Shown: positions 1 to 9,693, counted from the first letter of the stretch. The stretch: DNA of 64,000 nt from Actinomycetes bacterium (GCA_021838445.1 JAKCDU010000013.1:20246-84245); one strand, 5' to 3'. Numbers and translations are program-made. The notes: generated by a model not told the origin, from the sequence alone.

Positions 1-3000
1 GCCGCGGCCAGTCCGCCAGCAGCCGTTGGGCCACCGCCGAACCGGTCAGCTCGAGATGCCTGCCGAGCACCTCCGACAGCCACCCCGTGTCCCCCTCGTC
101 GCAGTCCTCGAGATCCACCATCTCGCCGTTGAGGTTGGCCCCGAACTGCCCGGCGTGATCCCACACGTAGGCGATGCCTCCGGACATGCCCGCCCCGAAG
201 TTGCGACCGGTCGGCCCGAGGACGACGACCCGGCCGCCGGTCATGTACTCGCAGCCGTGGTCTCCGACTCCTTCGACGACGGCCAGGGCCCCGGAGTTGC
301 GCACGCAGAAGCGCTCGCCGACCAGACCGCGGATGTAGGCCTCGCCGCCGGTGGCGCCGTAGAGGATCACGTTCCCGGCGATGATCTGCTCCTCGGCGAC
401 GAATCCCGGAGGAGCGTCAGCCGAGGGCCGCACGATCAGGCGGCCGCCGGAGAGCCCCTTACCGAGGTAGTCGTTGGCGTCACCGTCGAGGCGCAGCGTC
501 ACCCCCCGGGGCACGAAGGCCCCGAAGCTCTGGCCGGCCGATCCGCTGAAGCCCAGTTGGATGGTCCCATCGGGTAGGCCCTCGGCCCCGTAACGGCGGG
601 ATATCTCGGATCCGAGGAGGGTCCCGACGGTCCGGTTGACGTTCCGGATGGGATAGGACCGCCGGACCGGACGGGCGTCGTCGAGGGCGGGGGCGCAGTC
701 GGCGATGATGGTCCGGTCGAGGGCTCGCTCGAGGCCGTGGTCCTGGCGGCTGACGCAGTGGCGGGCGTCGGCCTCGCCGACCGCAGGCAGGGCCAGGATG
801 GGGGACAGGTCGAGCCCCTTGGCCTTCCAGTGGTCGAGCGCGCCCTGAGTGTCGAGAAGTTCGGGATGCCCGATGATCTCGTCGAGAGAACGGTAACCGA
901 GGGCAGCAAGCAGCTCACGGACCTCTTCGGCGATGTACTCGAAGAACGTGACCACGAACTCCGGGCGGCCACTGAAGCGCTTGCGCAGCTCCGGGTTCTG
1001 GGTGGCGATACCGACCGGGCAGGTGTCGAGGTGGCAGACCCGCATCATGATGCAACCGCTCACCACGAGCGGCGCGCTGGCGAAGCCGAACTCCTCGGCC
1101 CCGAGCAGCGCGGCCACCACCACGTCCCGGCCCGTCTTGAGCTGGCCGTCCACCTGCACCACGATCCGGTCGCGCAGCCGGTTGGCGAGCAGGGTCTGCT
1201 GGGTTTCGGCCAGGCCCAGCTCCCACGGCGCCCCGGCATGCTTCAGCGACGTGAGCGGGGAGGCACCGGTACCGCCGTCGTGGCCCGAGATCAGCACCAC
1301 GTCGGCGTGGGCCTTCGACACGCCGGCGGCCACGGTCCCCACGCCGACCTCGGCCACCAGCTTCACGTGGATGCGGGCCCGGTCGTTGGCGTTCTTCAGG
1401 TCGTAGATGAGCTGGGCCAGGTCCTCGATGGAGTAGATGTCGTGGTGGGGCGGCGGGGAGATGAGGCCGACACCGGGTGTGGAGTAACGGGTTCGGGCGA
1501 TCCACGGGTAGACCTTGTGGCCGGGCAGCTGGCCGCCCTCACCCGGCTTGGCCCCCTGGGCCATCTTGATCTGGATGTCGTCGGCGTTGACCAGGTACTC
1601 GCTGGTCACGCCGAAGCGGCCGGACGCCACCTGCTTGATGGCGCTGCGACGCAGATCGCCGTTGGGATCGGGCGTGAAGCGGTCGGAGTCCTCACCCCCC
1701 TCCCCGGTGTTGGATCGGGCACCGAGCCGGTTCATGGCGATGGCCAGCGTCTCGTGGGCCTCGGCCGAGATGGACCCGTAGGACATGGCCCCGGTGCTGA
1801 ACCGGGCCACTATCGACGACACCGGCTCGACGTCGTCGATCGGAATCGGCTCCCGGCCGCGCTCTTCGGCTGTGCGCAGGCGGAACAGCCCTCTCAGGGT
1901 GGCCAGCCGAGCGGCTTGCTGGTCGACCGCGGCGGTGTACTGCTTGAAGATGTCGTAGCGCTGAGAGCGGGTCGCGTGCTGGAGCTTGTGCACCGTCGTC
2001 GGGTTGAAGAGGTGGTATTCCCCCTCACGCCGCCACTGGTACTCGCCGCCCACTTCCACGTCACGATGGGCCATCTCGCTCGGCCGGTCGGGCCACGCCC
2101 GGTGGTGCCTGAGGAGGACCTCCTGGGCGATCTGGTCGAGGCCCACACCCTCGATCCGGCTCACCGTTCCGGTGAAGTAGCGGTCCACCACCTCCGAGGA
2201 GAGCCCTATGGCCTCGAAGACCTGGGCGCCGGTGTATGAAGCCACCGTGGAGATGCCCATCTTGGACATCACCTTGAGGATGCCCTTCCCGCAGGCCTTG
2301 ATGTAGTTCAGCACGGCCTTGCGGGGATTGATGGTGCCCAGGTCGCCCTGGCGCACCATGTCAGTGATGGTGTCGAATGCCAGATAGGGGTTGATGGCCG
2401 CGGCGCCGTAGCCGAGCAGCAGGGCCATGTGGTGCACCTCCCGGGCTTCGCCGGTCTCGACCACCAGGCCCACCCGGGTCCGGGACTTCTCCTGGATGAG
2501 ATGGTGGTGCACGGCGCTGACGAGGAGCAGGGCCGGGATGGGGGCCAACTCCGAGGAGGCGTGCCGGTCGCTCAGGATGATGATCTTGGCGCCCTGCTCG
2601 ATGGCCTCGCTCACCTTGGCGCATATTTCGGCCAAGGCCTGCGCCATGGCTGCGCCGGGGGAGGCGGCGGTGGCGTCAAAGAGACCGTCGATGGTGAATG
2701 ACTGCCAGCCCGGTTGGGTGCCGTCCTCATTGATGTACATCAGCTTGGCCAGATCCTCGTTGGTGAGGATGGGCTGCGGCATGACGATCTGGTTGCAGCT
2801 GGCCGGATCAGGAGCCAGCAGGTTCCGCTCCGGACCGATGGTCCCCGAAAGCGAGGTGACCAGCTCTTCGCGGATGGCGTCCAGGGGAGGATTGGTGACC
2901 TGGGCGAACAGCTGCGAGAAGTAGTCGTAGAGGAGCCTGGGACGATCCGACAGCACGGCGATGGGCGTGTCGGTCCCCATGGAGCCGATCGGCTCCACGC

Positions 3001-4417
3001 CCGCCCGGGCCATGGGGCCGACCAGAATCTTCATGTCCTCCTGGGTCCAGCCGAAGAGCCTCTGATGGGTGACCACCGAGGAGTGCTGGGGGGTCAGGGT
3101 GAACCGGGGAGCCAGGTCGTCGAAGTGGATCTGGTTCTCCGAGAGCCAGTCGAGGTACGGGTGCTCGGCGGCGAGGGCCGACTTGATCTCCTCGTCGGCG
3201 ACGATCCGCCCCTCGGAGGTGTCCACGAGGAACATCCGCCCCGGCTGCAGGCGGCCCCGCTGCACGACCTTGGAAGGGTCGATGTCGAGGACCCCGACCT
3301 CGGAGGCCATGACCACCAGGCCGTCGTCGGTCACCCAGTAGCGGGACGGCCGCAGGCCGTTGCGGTCGAGGACCGCCCCGATGAGGGTCCCGTCGGTGAA
3401 CGCGATCGACGCCGGACCGTCCCACGGCTCCATCATGGCGGCGTGGAACTGGTAGAACGCCCGTCGGAGCGGGTCCATGGTGCGGTGGTTCTCCCAGGCC
3501 TCGGGGATCATCATCAACACCGCATGGGGTAGCGACCGTCCCCCCAGGTGCAGCAGTTCCAGCACCTCGTCGAAGCTGGCCGAGTCGCTGGCCCCGGGGG
3601 TGATGATGGGGAACACGCGGGAGATGTCACCGGGGAGCACATCGCTGCGCAGGAGGGACTCCCGGGCCCGCATCCAGTTGCGGTTGCCCTGGAGGGTGTT
3701 GATCTCGCCGTTGTGGGCGATGTAGCGGTACGGGTGGGCGAGCGGCCAGCTCGGGAAGGTGTTGGTCGAGAAGCGGCTGTGCACCAGCGCCAGCGCCGTG
3801 TCCACCCGGTCGTCCGTGAGGTCAGGGAAGAACGGGCCGACCTGGGGCGCAGTCAGCATCCCCTTGTAGACGATGGTCCGGCTGGAGAACGACGGGAAGT
3901 AGACCCCCGCCACCTCGTGCTCGATGCGCTTGCGCAGGATGAATGCCCGGCGCTCGAGGTCCATGCCCTCGTAGCCGGCGACGAAGAGCTGCTGGAACCC
4001 CGGCATGGCTGCGAGCGCGATGCTGCCCAGTTCCGACGGGTCGACGGGCAGGTCCCGCCAGCCCAGGACGGTCAATCCCTCGGCCACGACGATCTTCTCC
4101 ACGGCTTCCCGGAAACCGTCGAGGTCCCGGGGCACGAAGGCGATACCGGTGGCGTATGCGCCGGCCGGGGGGAGAGCGAAGCTGACTGCCTCCCGGTAGA
4201 AGGCGTCGGGTATCTGGATGAGGATGCCGGCACCGTCGCCGGTATTGGTCTCGGCGCCGGACGCGCCGCGGTGCTCGAGGTGGCAGAGGCTGTCGAGGCC
4301 CATCTTCACCATCCGGTGAGTGCGGCGCCCGTGCATATCCACCACGAAGGCGACACCGCACGCGTCGTGCTCGAACTCGGGGCGGTACAGACCAAAGCGC
4401 GTGTTGGGTCCAGCCAC
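1..4417 (-). CDS. gltB: Glutamate synthase large subunit (3'-truncated by window edge)
   Basis: Ferredoxin/NADPH-dependent glutamate synthase large chain, which transfers the glutamine amide to 2-oxoglutarate. The frame is open from a GTG at 4417 to the window edge, about 1472 codons; family members are about 1500 aa, so only a short C-terminal piece is missing. GGAAGGA lies 6 nt upstream of the GTG. Residue 20 in HDACGVAF is the expected N-terminal nucleophile Cys after propeptide removal, giving the class II amidotransferase domain. [10 protein letters not shown] lies near residue 355. Near residues 1118-1130 the run [12 protein letters not shown] carries the three cysteines of the 3Fe-4S cluster, preceded by the FMN-binding barrel. 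The gltD small subunit would lie outside the window. Confidence 0.96.
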   Translation of the reverse strand, partial: MAGPNTRFGLYRPEFEHDACGVAFVVDMHGRRTHRMVKMGLDSLCHLEHRGASGAETNTGDGAGILIQIPDAFYREAVSFALPPAGAYATGIAFVPRDLDGFREAVEKIVVAEGLTVLGWRDLPVDPSELGSIALAAMPGFQQLFVAGYEGMDLERRAFILRKRIEHEVAGVYFPSFSSRTIVYKGMLTAPQVGPFFPDLTDDRVDTALALVHSRFSTNTFPSWPLAHPYRYIAHNGEINTLQGNRNWMRARESLLRSDVLPGDISRVFPIITPGASDSASFDEVLELLHLGGRSLPHAVLMMIPEAWENHRTMDPLRRAFYQFHAAMMEPWDGPASIAFTDGTLIGAVLDRNGLRPSRYWVTDDGLVVMASEVGVLDIDPSKVVQRGRLQPGRMFLVDTSEGRIVADEEIKSALAAEHPYLDWLSENQIHFDDLAPRFTLTPQHSSVVTHQRLFGWTQEDMKILVGPMARAGVEPIGSMGTDTPIAVLSDRPRLLYDYFSQLFAQVTNPPLDAIREELVTSLSGTIGPERNLLAPDPASCNQIVMPQPILTNEDLAKLMYINEDGTQPGWQSFTIDGLFDATAASPGAAMAQALAEICAKVSEAIEQGAKIIILSDRHASSELAPIPALLLVSAVHHHLIQEKSRTRVGLVVETGEAREVHHMALLLGYGAAAINPYLAFDTITDMVRQGDLGTINPRKAVLNYIKACGKGILKVMSKMGISTVASYTGAQVFEAIGLSSEVVDRYFTGTVSRIEGVGLDQIAQEVLLRHHRAWPDRPSEMAHRDVEVGGEYQWRREGEYHLFNPTTVHKLQHATRSQRYDIFKQYTAAVDQQAARLATLRGLFRLRTAEERGREPIPIDDVEPVSSIVARFSTGAMSYGSISAEAHETLAIAMNRLGARSNTGEGGEDSDRFTPDPNGDLRRSAIKQVASGRFGVTSEYLVNADDIQIKMAQGAKPGEGGQLPGHKVYPWIARTRYSTPGVGLISPPPHHDIYSIEDLAQLIYDLKNANDRARIHVKLVAEVGVGTVAAGVSKAHADVVLISGHDGGTGASPLTSLKHAGAPWELGLAETQQTLLANRLRDRIVVQVDGQLKTGRDVVVAALLGAEEFGFASAPLVVSGCIMMRVCHLDTCPVGIATQNPELRKRFSGRPEFVVTFFEYIAEEVRELLAALGYRSLDEIIGHPELLDTQGALDHWKAKGLDLSPILALPAVGEADARHCVSRQDHGLERALDRTIIADCAPALDDARPVRRSYPIRNVNRTVGTLLGSEISRRYGAEGLPDGTIQLGFSGSAGQSFGAFVPRGVTLRLDGDANDYLGKGLSGGRLIVRPSADAPPGFVAEEQIIAGNVILYGATGGEAYIRGLVGERFCVRNSGALAVVEGVGDHGCEYMTGGRVVVLGPTGRNFGAGMSGGIAYVWDHAGQFGANLNGEMVDLEDCDEGDTGWLSEVLGRHLELTGSAVAQRLLADWPR

Positions 4418-4490
4418 TGGCGTCCTTCCGGGGGATCGGTGATGCACGTCCTCGCGCGAAGGGACGACGCTGGCCCTTGCTGCGGCAGAT

Positions 4491-4498
4491 CATAATAG
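4491..4498 (-). promoter_or_regulatory. Possible -10 box for gltB
   Basis: Read on the minus strand, CTATTATG contains TATTAT, one mismatch from TATAAT, about 75 nt upstream of the gltB GTG. No convincing -35 element is visible at 16-18 nt spacing; the best hexamer upstream is TTCACC with 19 nt. The site stands out only because this region is otherwise very GC-rich. Confidence 0.3.
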
Positions 4499-4617
4499 AA
4501 CACAGCTCGGCGGGCAGGTGAACCCATTTTCCGGTCGCGCCAACTCGTCATCGGGGCGGTGTCTCACACCCCCGGTGGCGCCGCAGATGGACCCGCCGCT
4601 ACCATGAGCGGACTCAC

Positions 4618-4691
4618 GGGCGCTTGGCTCAGTTGGTTAGAGCGCAGCCTTCACACGGCTGAGGTCACAGGTTCGAATCCTGTAGCGCCCA
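4618..4691 (+). tRNA. tRNA-Val (anticodon CAC)
   Basis: A complete 74-nt cloverleaf. The acceptor stem GGGCGCT pairs with AGCGCCC, the D stem is GCTC/GAGC, the anticodon stem CAGCC/GGCTG encloses loop TTCACAC with anticodon CAC, and the T stem ACAGG/CCTGT encloses TTCGAAT. The discriminator base is A, and the 3' CCA is not encoded. It lies between gltB and a pair of toxin-antitoxin modules. Confidence 0.96.
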
Positions 4692-4760
4692 CTTCCGGGG
4701 AGACCGAACGCGCCTATTCGAACTCTCCTCCGTGGCTTCGTCGATCAGCCCGCACAGGCG

Positions 4761-4985
4761 TCAGGCCGGTCGGGGCAACTCAACGAGACCGATGTCGACC
4801 GAGGCCGGCTCCGGGATTGGGAGTCCGTCTTCGGTGAGCCCCTCGAGGTGCATGACGATCGCTTCCCTGACGAGCTGTTCGGTCTCCTCGCGCGTTGCGC
4901 CGGCGACACCGACACCAGGCAGAGCGGGCACATAGGCGCTCCAGCCGGAGGCGGTTCGCTCGTACACGACGGTCCAGGTGCTCAA
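4761..4985 (-). CDS. hicB: HicB-like antitoxin
   Basis: 74-aa protein with the short HicB fold: the N-terminal TWTVVYERTASGWSAYVPALPGV strand pattern, then a helix with EETEQLVREAIVMHLEGL. Partial RNase H-like HicB proteins of this size bind and neutralise the HicA ribonuclease. There is no C-terminal helix-turn-helix or ribbon-helix-helix extension, so DNA binding, if any, is not obvious. The ATG overlaps the stop of hicA by 4 nt, and the toxin-first order is typical of hicAB. Its stop is 69 nt from the end of tRNA-Val. Confidence 0.85.
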   Translation of the reverse strand: MSTWTVVYERTASGWSAYVPALPGVGVAGATREETEQLVREAIVMHLEGLTEDGLPIPEPASVDIGLVELPRPA

Positions 4986-5179
4986 CGGTCCTCCCTCGAC
5001 AATCCGGCCTGCCGGAGAATGCTGCCCAGCGTACCCGGTGCCAGTTCCTGGCCCGGATTGCCGGCGACGGTCACCCTGCCCGGCTTGACGGGGTGTCGGA
5101 ACTGGCGATGGCTACCGCGCTGGGCCACCTGGCGCCACCCGTCCCGTTCCAGCATTCGGATCACGTCCCGGACCTTCAT
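4982..5179 (-). CDS. hicA: HicA-like mRNA interferase toxin
   Basis: 65-aa toxin with the HicA double-stranded-RNA-binding-like fold: KVRDVIRMLERDGW helix, then QRGSHRQFRHP with the catalytic His at residue 24, then a strand RVTVAGNPGQEL and a helix GTLGSILRQAGL. HicA cleaves mRNA and is neutralised by HicB. The reading frame extends 19 codons upstream, but the family start is the ATG at 5179, which begins directly with KVRDVIRML. Reading on the minus strand, TACCCT lies 10 nt before this ATG and could be a -10 box. The 4-nt overlap with hicB indicates one transcript. Confidence 0.87.
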   Translation of the reverse strand: MKVRDVIRMLERDGWRQVAQRGSHRQFRHPVKPGRVTVAGNPGQELAPGTLGSILRQAGLSREDR

Positions 5180-5460
5180 CAAGTCGCCGAGGGTAACTGG
5201 GGGTTGTGTCATTCTTCCCGCCGGCTGTCGGACCAAGCTGCTCCAGCCGCCGTCGCAGGTCTGGCAGGTTCGAATACGAGTGCCTACGGCCCCCCTCTAA
5301 GGCGTTGTTCGTGCCCGGTACGCGGAAGTAGGTCGGGGGTTCCACTTCGGCGTGTACCACCTGAGCTTCACGGTGTGACACCGGGTCACCCACACGGCCC
5401 GCCTCGGCACCGGCGATGGGTGGCGCCGCAGCGAGCGACCGAGCCGAAAGCCCGACTAGG
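5180..5460. other. Gene-free spacer between hicA and the vapB operator
   Basis: I see no convincing gene here; the open frames that cross it lack family features and are antisense to or upstream of the TA genes. It holds the hicA promoter region on the minus strand. Positions 5265-5275 carry an 11-bp copy (CAGGTTCGAAT) of the T-arm of tRNA-Val (4668-4678). Nothing else is recognisable. Confidence 0.4.
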
Positions 5461-5492
5461 TGGTACCACACATGGTATCGCGATGGTACCAT
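5461..5492 (+). promoter_or_regulatory. Candidate VapBC operator overlapping the vapB promoter
   Basis: Two copies of the palindrome TGGTACCA sit at 5461-5468 and 5484-5491, 23 bp apart start to start (about two helical turns), with a third half-like ATGGTATC at 5472. The second copy overlaps TACCAT (5487-5492), which is a -10-like box placed exactly 7 nt before the vapB ATG. A VapB ribbon-helix-helix dimer bound here would block the promoter, the usual TA autoregulation. Confidence 0.55.
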
Positions 5493-5499
5493 TTCGAGC

Positions 5500-5775
5500 A
5501 TGGCGATGAACCTTCGACTGAGTCCTGACGCGGTGGAAGCCGTTCGACGCGAGGCGGAGCGGACCGGGCGCTCGCAGCAAGAGGTGATCCGCGAGGCCGT
5601 TGGCCGCTATCTCGGCCTTGTGACGGGTGAGAGTCCCCGCAGCGAACTTGGCGTGCTGGTTGCCATGGGGAACGTCCGCCCACCGCGGGCGCCGTCCCGC
5701 AAGGTCGTCAAGCGTCTGAGGCTTCCTCCGGGAATGACCAGCACCGATCTCCTCGATCGGGGTGACCGGATCTGA
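5500..5775 (+). CDS. vapB: VapB-family antitoxin (ribbon-helix-helix)
   Basis: 91-aa antitoxin. The N-terminal segment MNLRLSPDAVEAVRREAE, followed by GRSQQEVIREAVGRYLG, is a MetJ/Arc-type ribbon-helix-helix DNA-binding unit. The C-terminal half, rich in Arg and Pro with TSTDLLDRGDRI, is the expected toxin-wrapping tail. The frame runs 28 codons further upstream, through the palindromic operator, so I chose the ATG at 5500, where the family begins and where a -10-like TACCAT lies 7 nt upstream. It is followed one base after its stop by the PIN-domain toxin. Confidence 0.85.
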   Translation: MAMNLRLSPDAVEAVRREAERTGRSQQEVIREAVGRYLGLVTGESPRSELGVLVAMGNVRPPRAPSRKVVKRLRLPPGMTSTDLLDRGDRI

Positions 5776-5776
5776 C

Positions 5777-6196
5777 ATGCGGGTCTACTTCGATAGCAGC
5801 GCCTTGATCAAGAGGTCGGTGCAAGAAGCCGAGTCCGACGCGGTAGAGGCAGCATTTGACCGCTACGTCAGCGAGGATGCCGTGATCATCTCGTCGTCAC
5901 TGGCTTGGGTTGAGGTCAGTCGAGCCCTGCGGACGCGGCTCGGCATCGGCTCGTATGGCGAAGACGAGATTCACGACGCCGTCGAAGGAGCGCTGGCCGG
6001 AGTGGCCGAGCGACTCATCACCGGGGAGGTCATCGGCCTCGCCCGGCGGGTCGCTCCTCCGCTCCTACGCACGCTCGACGCGATCCATATCGCCACCGCA
6101 ATCGTGCTCGACGTCGATGAGGTCGTCGTATACGACGATCGCCTGATCGACGCATGCCGGTCCAACGGTCTCACCACTGCTGTGCCCGGCCGCTGA
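5777..6196 (+). CDS. vapC: VapC-family PIN-domain ribonuclease toxin
   Basis: 139-aa PIN-domain endoribonuclease. The acidic catalytic set is visible: D6 in YFDSSALIK, E46 in AWVEVSRA, D101 in TLDAIHIATA and D120 in VVYDDRLIDA. VapC toxins cleave tRNA or rRNA and are held by VapB. The start chosen is the ATG 1 nt after the vapB stop; a GTG at 5762 would give five extra residues. A convergent gene follows after 62 bp. Confidence 0.9.
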   Translation: MRVYFDSSALIKRSVQEAESDAVEAAFDRYVSEDAVIISSSLAWVEVSRALRTRLGIGSYGEDEIHDAVEGALAGVAERLITGEVIGLARRVAPPLLRTLDAIHIATAIVLDVDEVVVYDDRLIDACRSNGLTTAVPGR

Positions 6197-6218
6197 GGCC
6201 CGTGACTTGCCCGGCTGC

Positions 6219-6238
6219 CAGCCTCGACTCGGGGGCTG
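6219..6238. terminator. Candidate bidirectional terminator between vapC and the convergent membrane gene
   Basis: CAGCCTC (6219-6225) pairs with GGGGCTG (6232-6238), seven pairs including one G-U, around a 6-nt loop. It sits in the 62-bp convergent gap after vapC and before the stop of the 6259-8757 gene. No U-run follows, which is common for actinobacterial terminators. Confidence 0.35.
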
Positions 6239-6258
6239 CTGCGCCCGGCCGGCTGAGA

Positions 6259-8757
6259 CTATTGCGCTCCTGAGGCGACGCCCCCGACAGCGGAGCGGGA
6301 CTTCGCCCGGACGACGAGTAGCTGCCAGGCCGCGATGGCCAGGGTGTAGGAGCCGAACCCGAGCCATAGGACCACGTCGAAGCCGACGGCCATGGCCAGG
6401 ATGGTGGCCAGAGCCGATCCGACCACCGAAGCGAACCCGTTGACCGCCCAGCCCCAGGCCACGTACTGGCGGGGGAAGTCGCCCAGGCCGGCGATCTCGC
6501 CCAGCCCGATGGGCATGAACATCCCGAAGCACACCCCGAGCGGGGCCAGGACTCCCAACGTGATGAAGATGCGCGCCGCCAGGGGCAGGCCCAGAAGGGC
6601 GTTGGTCATCGGAACCAGGCCCACCAGGTAGAACACGAACAGGCCGGCCAGTACCGCCCACAGGATGGGCAGGGCCCGCCCCCGGTTGACGATCCGCTGG
6701 CTGGCCAACGCCCCGATCCCGGTGAAGACCAGGAGAGACATGAGCGTGACGGTCAGGGAGTAGGTGGGGAACCCGAGGAACAGGTTGAGCAGCTGCATCA
6801 AGGTGATCTCGAAGAAGATGAACCCGAACCCGACGCCGGCGAAGAAGACCGCCGACACCGACTTGTAGGGCATGGCCACCCAGGTGTCGCGGATGGCGGC
6901 GAAGGGCAGGAGCAGGAACACCAGGGCGGCCGCCACCGACACCAGCAGCAGCAGGAACAGGACCCGCTCGCCGACGGCGTTCTCCCGGTCGACGCTGTTG
7001 AGGGGATGGAGGAAGTTGCTGATGACGTTGCCCCAGCGAGCGAAATGGTAGAAGTACGGATTGTTGTCCGTGGTCGGCTGGATGTTGTACGGGAAGTGGG
7101 CGTAGAACGATCCGAGGGAGCGGGCCGGGGTGGCGATCACGCTGTTCACCGGGTTCTGGGTGGGGGACTGCCCGGCCACCGAGAGGATGGTGGTGTCGGG
7201 CACCGCGGCCACCCCGGCCCGGAACGCCGCGACCTGCGACGCGCTGAACGGGCTGCGCTGGATCAGCATCGTCGACAGGGGGATGAAGCCGAGGAAGTTG
7301 ACCTTGGTGCTGGCCACCAGGACGTGGTCGGCGGGGTCATGGATCCCGAGATTGGCCAGCGCCTGACGGACGGTGGCCGCCAGGCGAGCCGTCCGCAGGT
7401 CATAGACGTCGTCGGTCTCGCCGAACTGGACGACCATCATCCCGTTCGGGGCGAGGTGCTCGAGCATGGTCTGGATGCCGTTGGTGGTGTAGAGGTAGCT
7501 CTCGGAGAGCACGTAGGCGCTCGACAGGGCCCCGTTACCGGCGGCGTAGCTGTCGGGCGCCGGGTACCAGATCAGGTTGTACTTCTGGTGGCTGCGGGCG
7601 ATGTAGGAACGCCCGTCGGCGTTGATGTAGCTCACGTGGGGGTTCTGGGCCAGGTGGCCGTCGAAGTTGGCGAAGGTGTGCGACACCAGGTTCACCGTCA
7701 CCGGGTTGAGCTCCACGGCGTCCACGTGCTGGGCGCCGTAGTAGAGCGACGCCAGGACCTCGTGGCCGCCGGCGGCGCCTATCACGGCCTCCTTCTGGGG
7801 CGGTCGGGTCATGGTGCGGAAGGGGAGTGACCGGGGGTCGTGGGGGAAGTCGTAGCGGGCCAGGTCGGCGATCTGGCCATTCCAGCGGTATATGCCGGCG
7901 CCGAGGATGCCATCGTGGTAGAGGTTCAGGATGTCGGGGTAGCCGGGGGCGTGGGCGACGTCGACGCGCAGCACCGGCCCCCAGTGGGAGGCCACCCCGG
8001 TGCCGGGGGGTACCGGGGTCTTGCTGGCGTCGAGGGTCTGGGCCGGGATCAGCCCCGACCCGATGGTGAGCACCAGGGCGGCCGCGGCCACTATGGTCCC
8101 GGCGCTGACGTGGAGGCGGGAACGGCGGGCTCCCACCCACGCGGCGGCCACCCCGAGCACGGCCACCGCCAGGGTCACCGCAGCAGGCGCCCCGAGGGCC
8201 CAGATCACGTAGATCACCAGGGCGCAGGCCGCGCCGGCTCCGAGCAGGTCGGCGAAGTACAGGCCCCCGATGCTCTCGGGGCGGCGGGAGAAGAGGGAGG
8301 CGGCGATCACCCCCATCGGCACGAACGAGGCGAACACGCACAGGCACAGCACGAACAGCAGCGCCAGGTTCTCGAACGACCGGCCGTTGTAGAGCCAGAT
8401 GGTCAGGGTGTCGATGCGCACGGCCGCGACCACGAGGTACCCGAGCAGGGTGATGACCGCGCCCGACACGAAGCTCCAGAAGATGACCGTGTCGGTGGAC
8501 GCGCCACGGATGCGCTTGGAGATGGAGACGGCCACCCCGCCGGCCCCCACCCCGAGCAGCGCCAGGCCGATGATGAGGTAGACGTAGTAGTAGAACAGCT
8601 TGTAGGAGATGATCCGGGTGTAGGAGATCTCCACCACCAGCGACGCGAAGCTGGCCGCCAGGATTTCCAGGTGGTGGCTGAAGCGCCAAGGGGCCCTGGT
8701 CGGGCCCGCCGGGTCGGCGAGGGGGCGCGCCAGAGCCGCGCTCGGGGGTGAGACCAC
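6259..8757 (-). CDS. Polytopic membrane protein with a spermidine-synthase-like domain
   Basis: 832-aa fusion. About seven hydrophobic segments occupy residues 30-235 (for example VYLIIGLALLGVGAGGVAVS), a soluble spermidine-synthase/AdoMet-methyltransferase-like domain spans roughly 250-560, and about seven more membrane segments follow from 585 to 815. The soluble part contains AVIGAAGGHEVLASLYYGA and VDAVELNPV, matching the nucleotide-binding strand and the acidic strand-2 end of the fold. However, the usual GGGDG is replaced by GAAGGHE, and the aminopropyl-transfer acidic pair is not evident. TTDNNPYFYHF marks the return to the membrane, as in other fused proteins of this type. The start is a GTG at 8757. 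Function is unknown; true polyamine synthesis is doubtful. Confidence 0.75.
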   Translation of the reverse strand: MVSPPSAALARPLADPAGPTRAPWRFSHHLEILAASFASLVVEISYTRIISYKLFYYYVYLIIGLALLGVGAGGVAVSISKRIRGASTDTVIFWSFVSGAVITLLGYLVVAAVRIDTLTIWLYNGRSFENLALLFVLCLCVFASFVPMGVIAASLFSRRPESIGGLYFADLLGAGAACALVIYVIWALGAPAAVTLAVAVLGVAAAWVGARRSRLHVSAGTIVAAAALVLTIGSGLIPAQTLDASKTPVPPGTGVASHWGPVLRVDVAHAPGYPDILNLYHDGILGAGIYRWNGQIADLARYDFPHDPRSLPFRTMTRPPQKEAVIGAAGGHEVLASLYYGAQHVDAVELNPVTVNLVSHTFANFDGHLAQNPHVSYINADGRSYIARSHQKYNLIWYPAPDSYAAGNGALSSAYVLSESYLYTTNGIQTMLEHLAPNGMMVVQFGETDDVYDLRTARLAATVRQALANLGIHDPADHVLVASTKVNFLGFIPLSTMLIQRSPFSASQVAAFRAGVAAVPDTTILSVAGQSPTQNPVNSVIATPARSLGSFYAHFPYNIQPTTDNNPYFYHFARWGNVISNFLHPLNSVDRENAVGERVLFLLLLVSVAAALVFLLLPFAAIRDTWVAMPYKSVSAVFFAGVGFGFIFFEITLMQLLNLFLGFPTYSLTVTLMSLLVFTGIGALASQRIVNRGRALPILWAVLAGLFVFYLVGLVPMTNALLGLPLAARIFITLGVLAPLGVCFGMFMPIGLGEIAGLGDFPRQYVAWGWAVNGFASVVGSALATILAMAVGFDVVLWLGFGSYTLAIAAWQLLVVRAKSRSAVGGVASGAQ

Positions 8758-8786
8758 GGTGCAGGTGTCTAGCAGGCTGGCCTGCC

Positions 8787-8836
8787 GCCGTCAGGCTGGG
8801 GTGGCGCCCTCGTGCTGGGGTGGCGCCGTCAGGCTG
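8787..8836. repeat. Short direct repeats at the phzF 3' end
   Basis: GCTGGGGTGGCGCC occurs at 8795-8808 and again at 8814-8827 (19-bp period), and GCCGTCAGGCTG occurs at 8787-8798 and 8825-8836. The stop codon and last residues of phzF lie inside the array, so part of the C-terminus may come from repeat slippage. Confidence 0.7.
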
Positions 8837-9623
8837 AGGTGACGGCCGGCGGCACCTCGACGTGCATGCGGACCTCGGAGACGGTAACGGCCTGGCCGCC
8901 GAGCACCACCCGGTCCCCGAGGGCACGGACCTGGACGGTCCCGCCGCGCGCCGAGGCCTGGTAGCCGGTCATGGTGGAGCGCCCGGTGCGCGCCGACCAG
9001 TAGGCCGCCAGGGTGCAGTGGGCCGAGCCCGTCACAGGGTCCTCCGCCACCCCGACGGCGGGGGCGAAGACCCGGCTCACGAAGTCCACGCCCGGGGTGT
9101 CGGCGGGGGCGGTGACGATGAGGGCCCGGCTCCCGAGCGCCGCGATGGCCTCGAGATCGGGCCGGTAGGAAGCAACCCACGATGCCCGCTCGACCACCAG
9201 AAGGTGGTCGGTCCGGCCGCGCGCCGCGGCGACGGCTCCGGCCCCCCTCAGGTCCAGGCCGAGAGCGGCGGGGGGCCGCGGTTCGACCACATCGAGAGGG
9301 AAGTCCATCTCGATGATCCCTGCACCGCGGCGGCACACCAGGAGGCCGCTGCGGGTGTGGAAGCGGCCCGAACCGCCGAGCACGTGAGCCGTCGCCAGGG
9401 TGGCGTGCCCGCACAGGTCGACCTCGGTGGTGGGGGTGAACCAGCGCAGGTCGTGGTCCCCGTCGGCCCGCTCCACCGCGAAGGCCGTCTCGGAGAGGTT
9501 CATCTCGGCGGCCACCCGGGCCAACCAGCCGTCGTCGGGGTAGTGGGGGAGGAGAACGACCGCCGCTGGGTTACCGGTGAAGGGGGTGTCGGTGAAGGCG
9601 TCGACCACAGTCAGTTCGATCAC
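8829..9623 (-). CDS. PhzF-family isomerase/epimerase
   Basis: 264-aa protein of the PhzF (phenazine biosynthesis-like) family, a diaminopimelate-epimerase fold. Family marks in order: VDAFTDTPFTGNPAAVV at the N-terminus, MNLSETAF with the catalytic Glu at about residue 45, LRWFTPTTEVDLCGHATLA, and DPVTGSAHCTLAAYW near residue 195. No other phenazine genes are near, and most stand-alone PhzF homologues have unknown substrates. The start is GTG at 9623, divergent from the permease gene. The C-terminus runs into short repeats. Confidence 0.88.
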   Translation of the reverse strand: MIELTVVDAFTDTPFTGNPAAVVLLPHYPDDGWLARVAAEMNLSETAFAVERADGDHDLRWFTPTTEVDLCGHATLATAHVLGGSGRFHTRSGLLVCRRGAGIIEMDFPLDVVEPRPPAALGLDLRGAGAVAAARGRTDHLLVVERASWVASYRPDLEAIAALGSRALIVTAPADTPGVDFVSRVFAPAVGVAEDPVTGSAHCTLAAYWSARTGRSTMTGYQASARGGTVQVRALGDRVVLGGQAVTVSEVRMHVEVPPAVTSA

Positions 9624-9693
9624 CGCGCCAAGTGTGCTCTCATGGCGGGCGGTGATCCAGATGGCCGAGCCCCGGCGTGGGTACGTACGGGGG

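Noticed and set aside
4418..6258. Prophage or IS element next to tRNA-Val
   Set aside because: No integrase, transposase or terminal inverted repeats; only two TA pairs and an 11-bp tRNA-like repeat.
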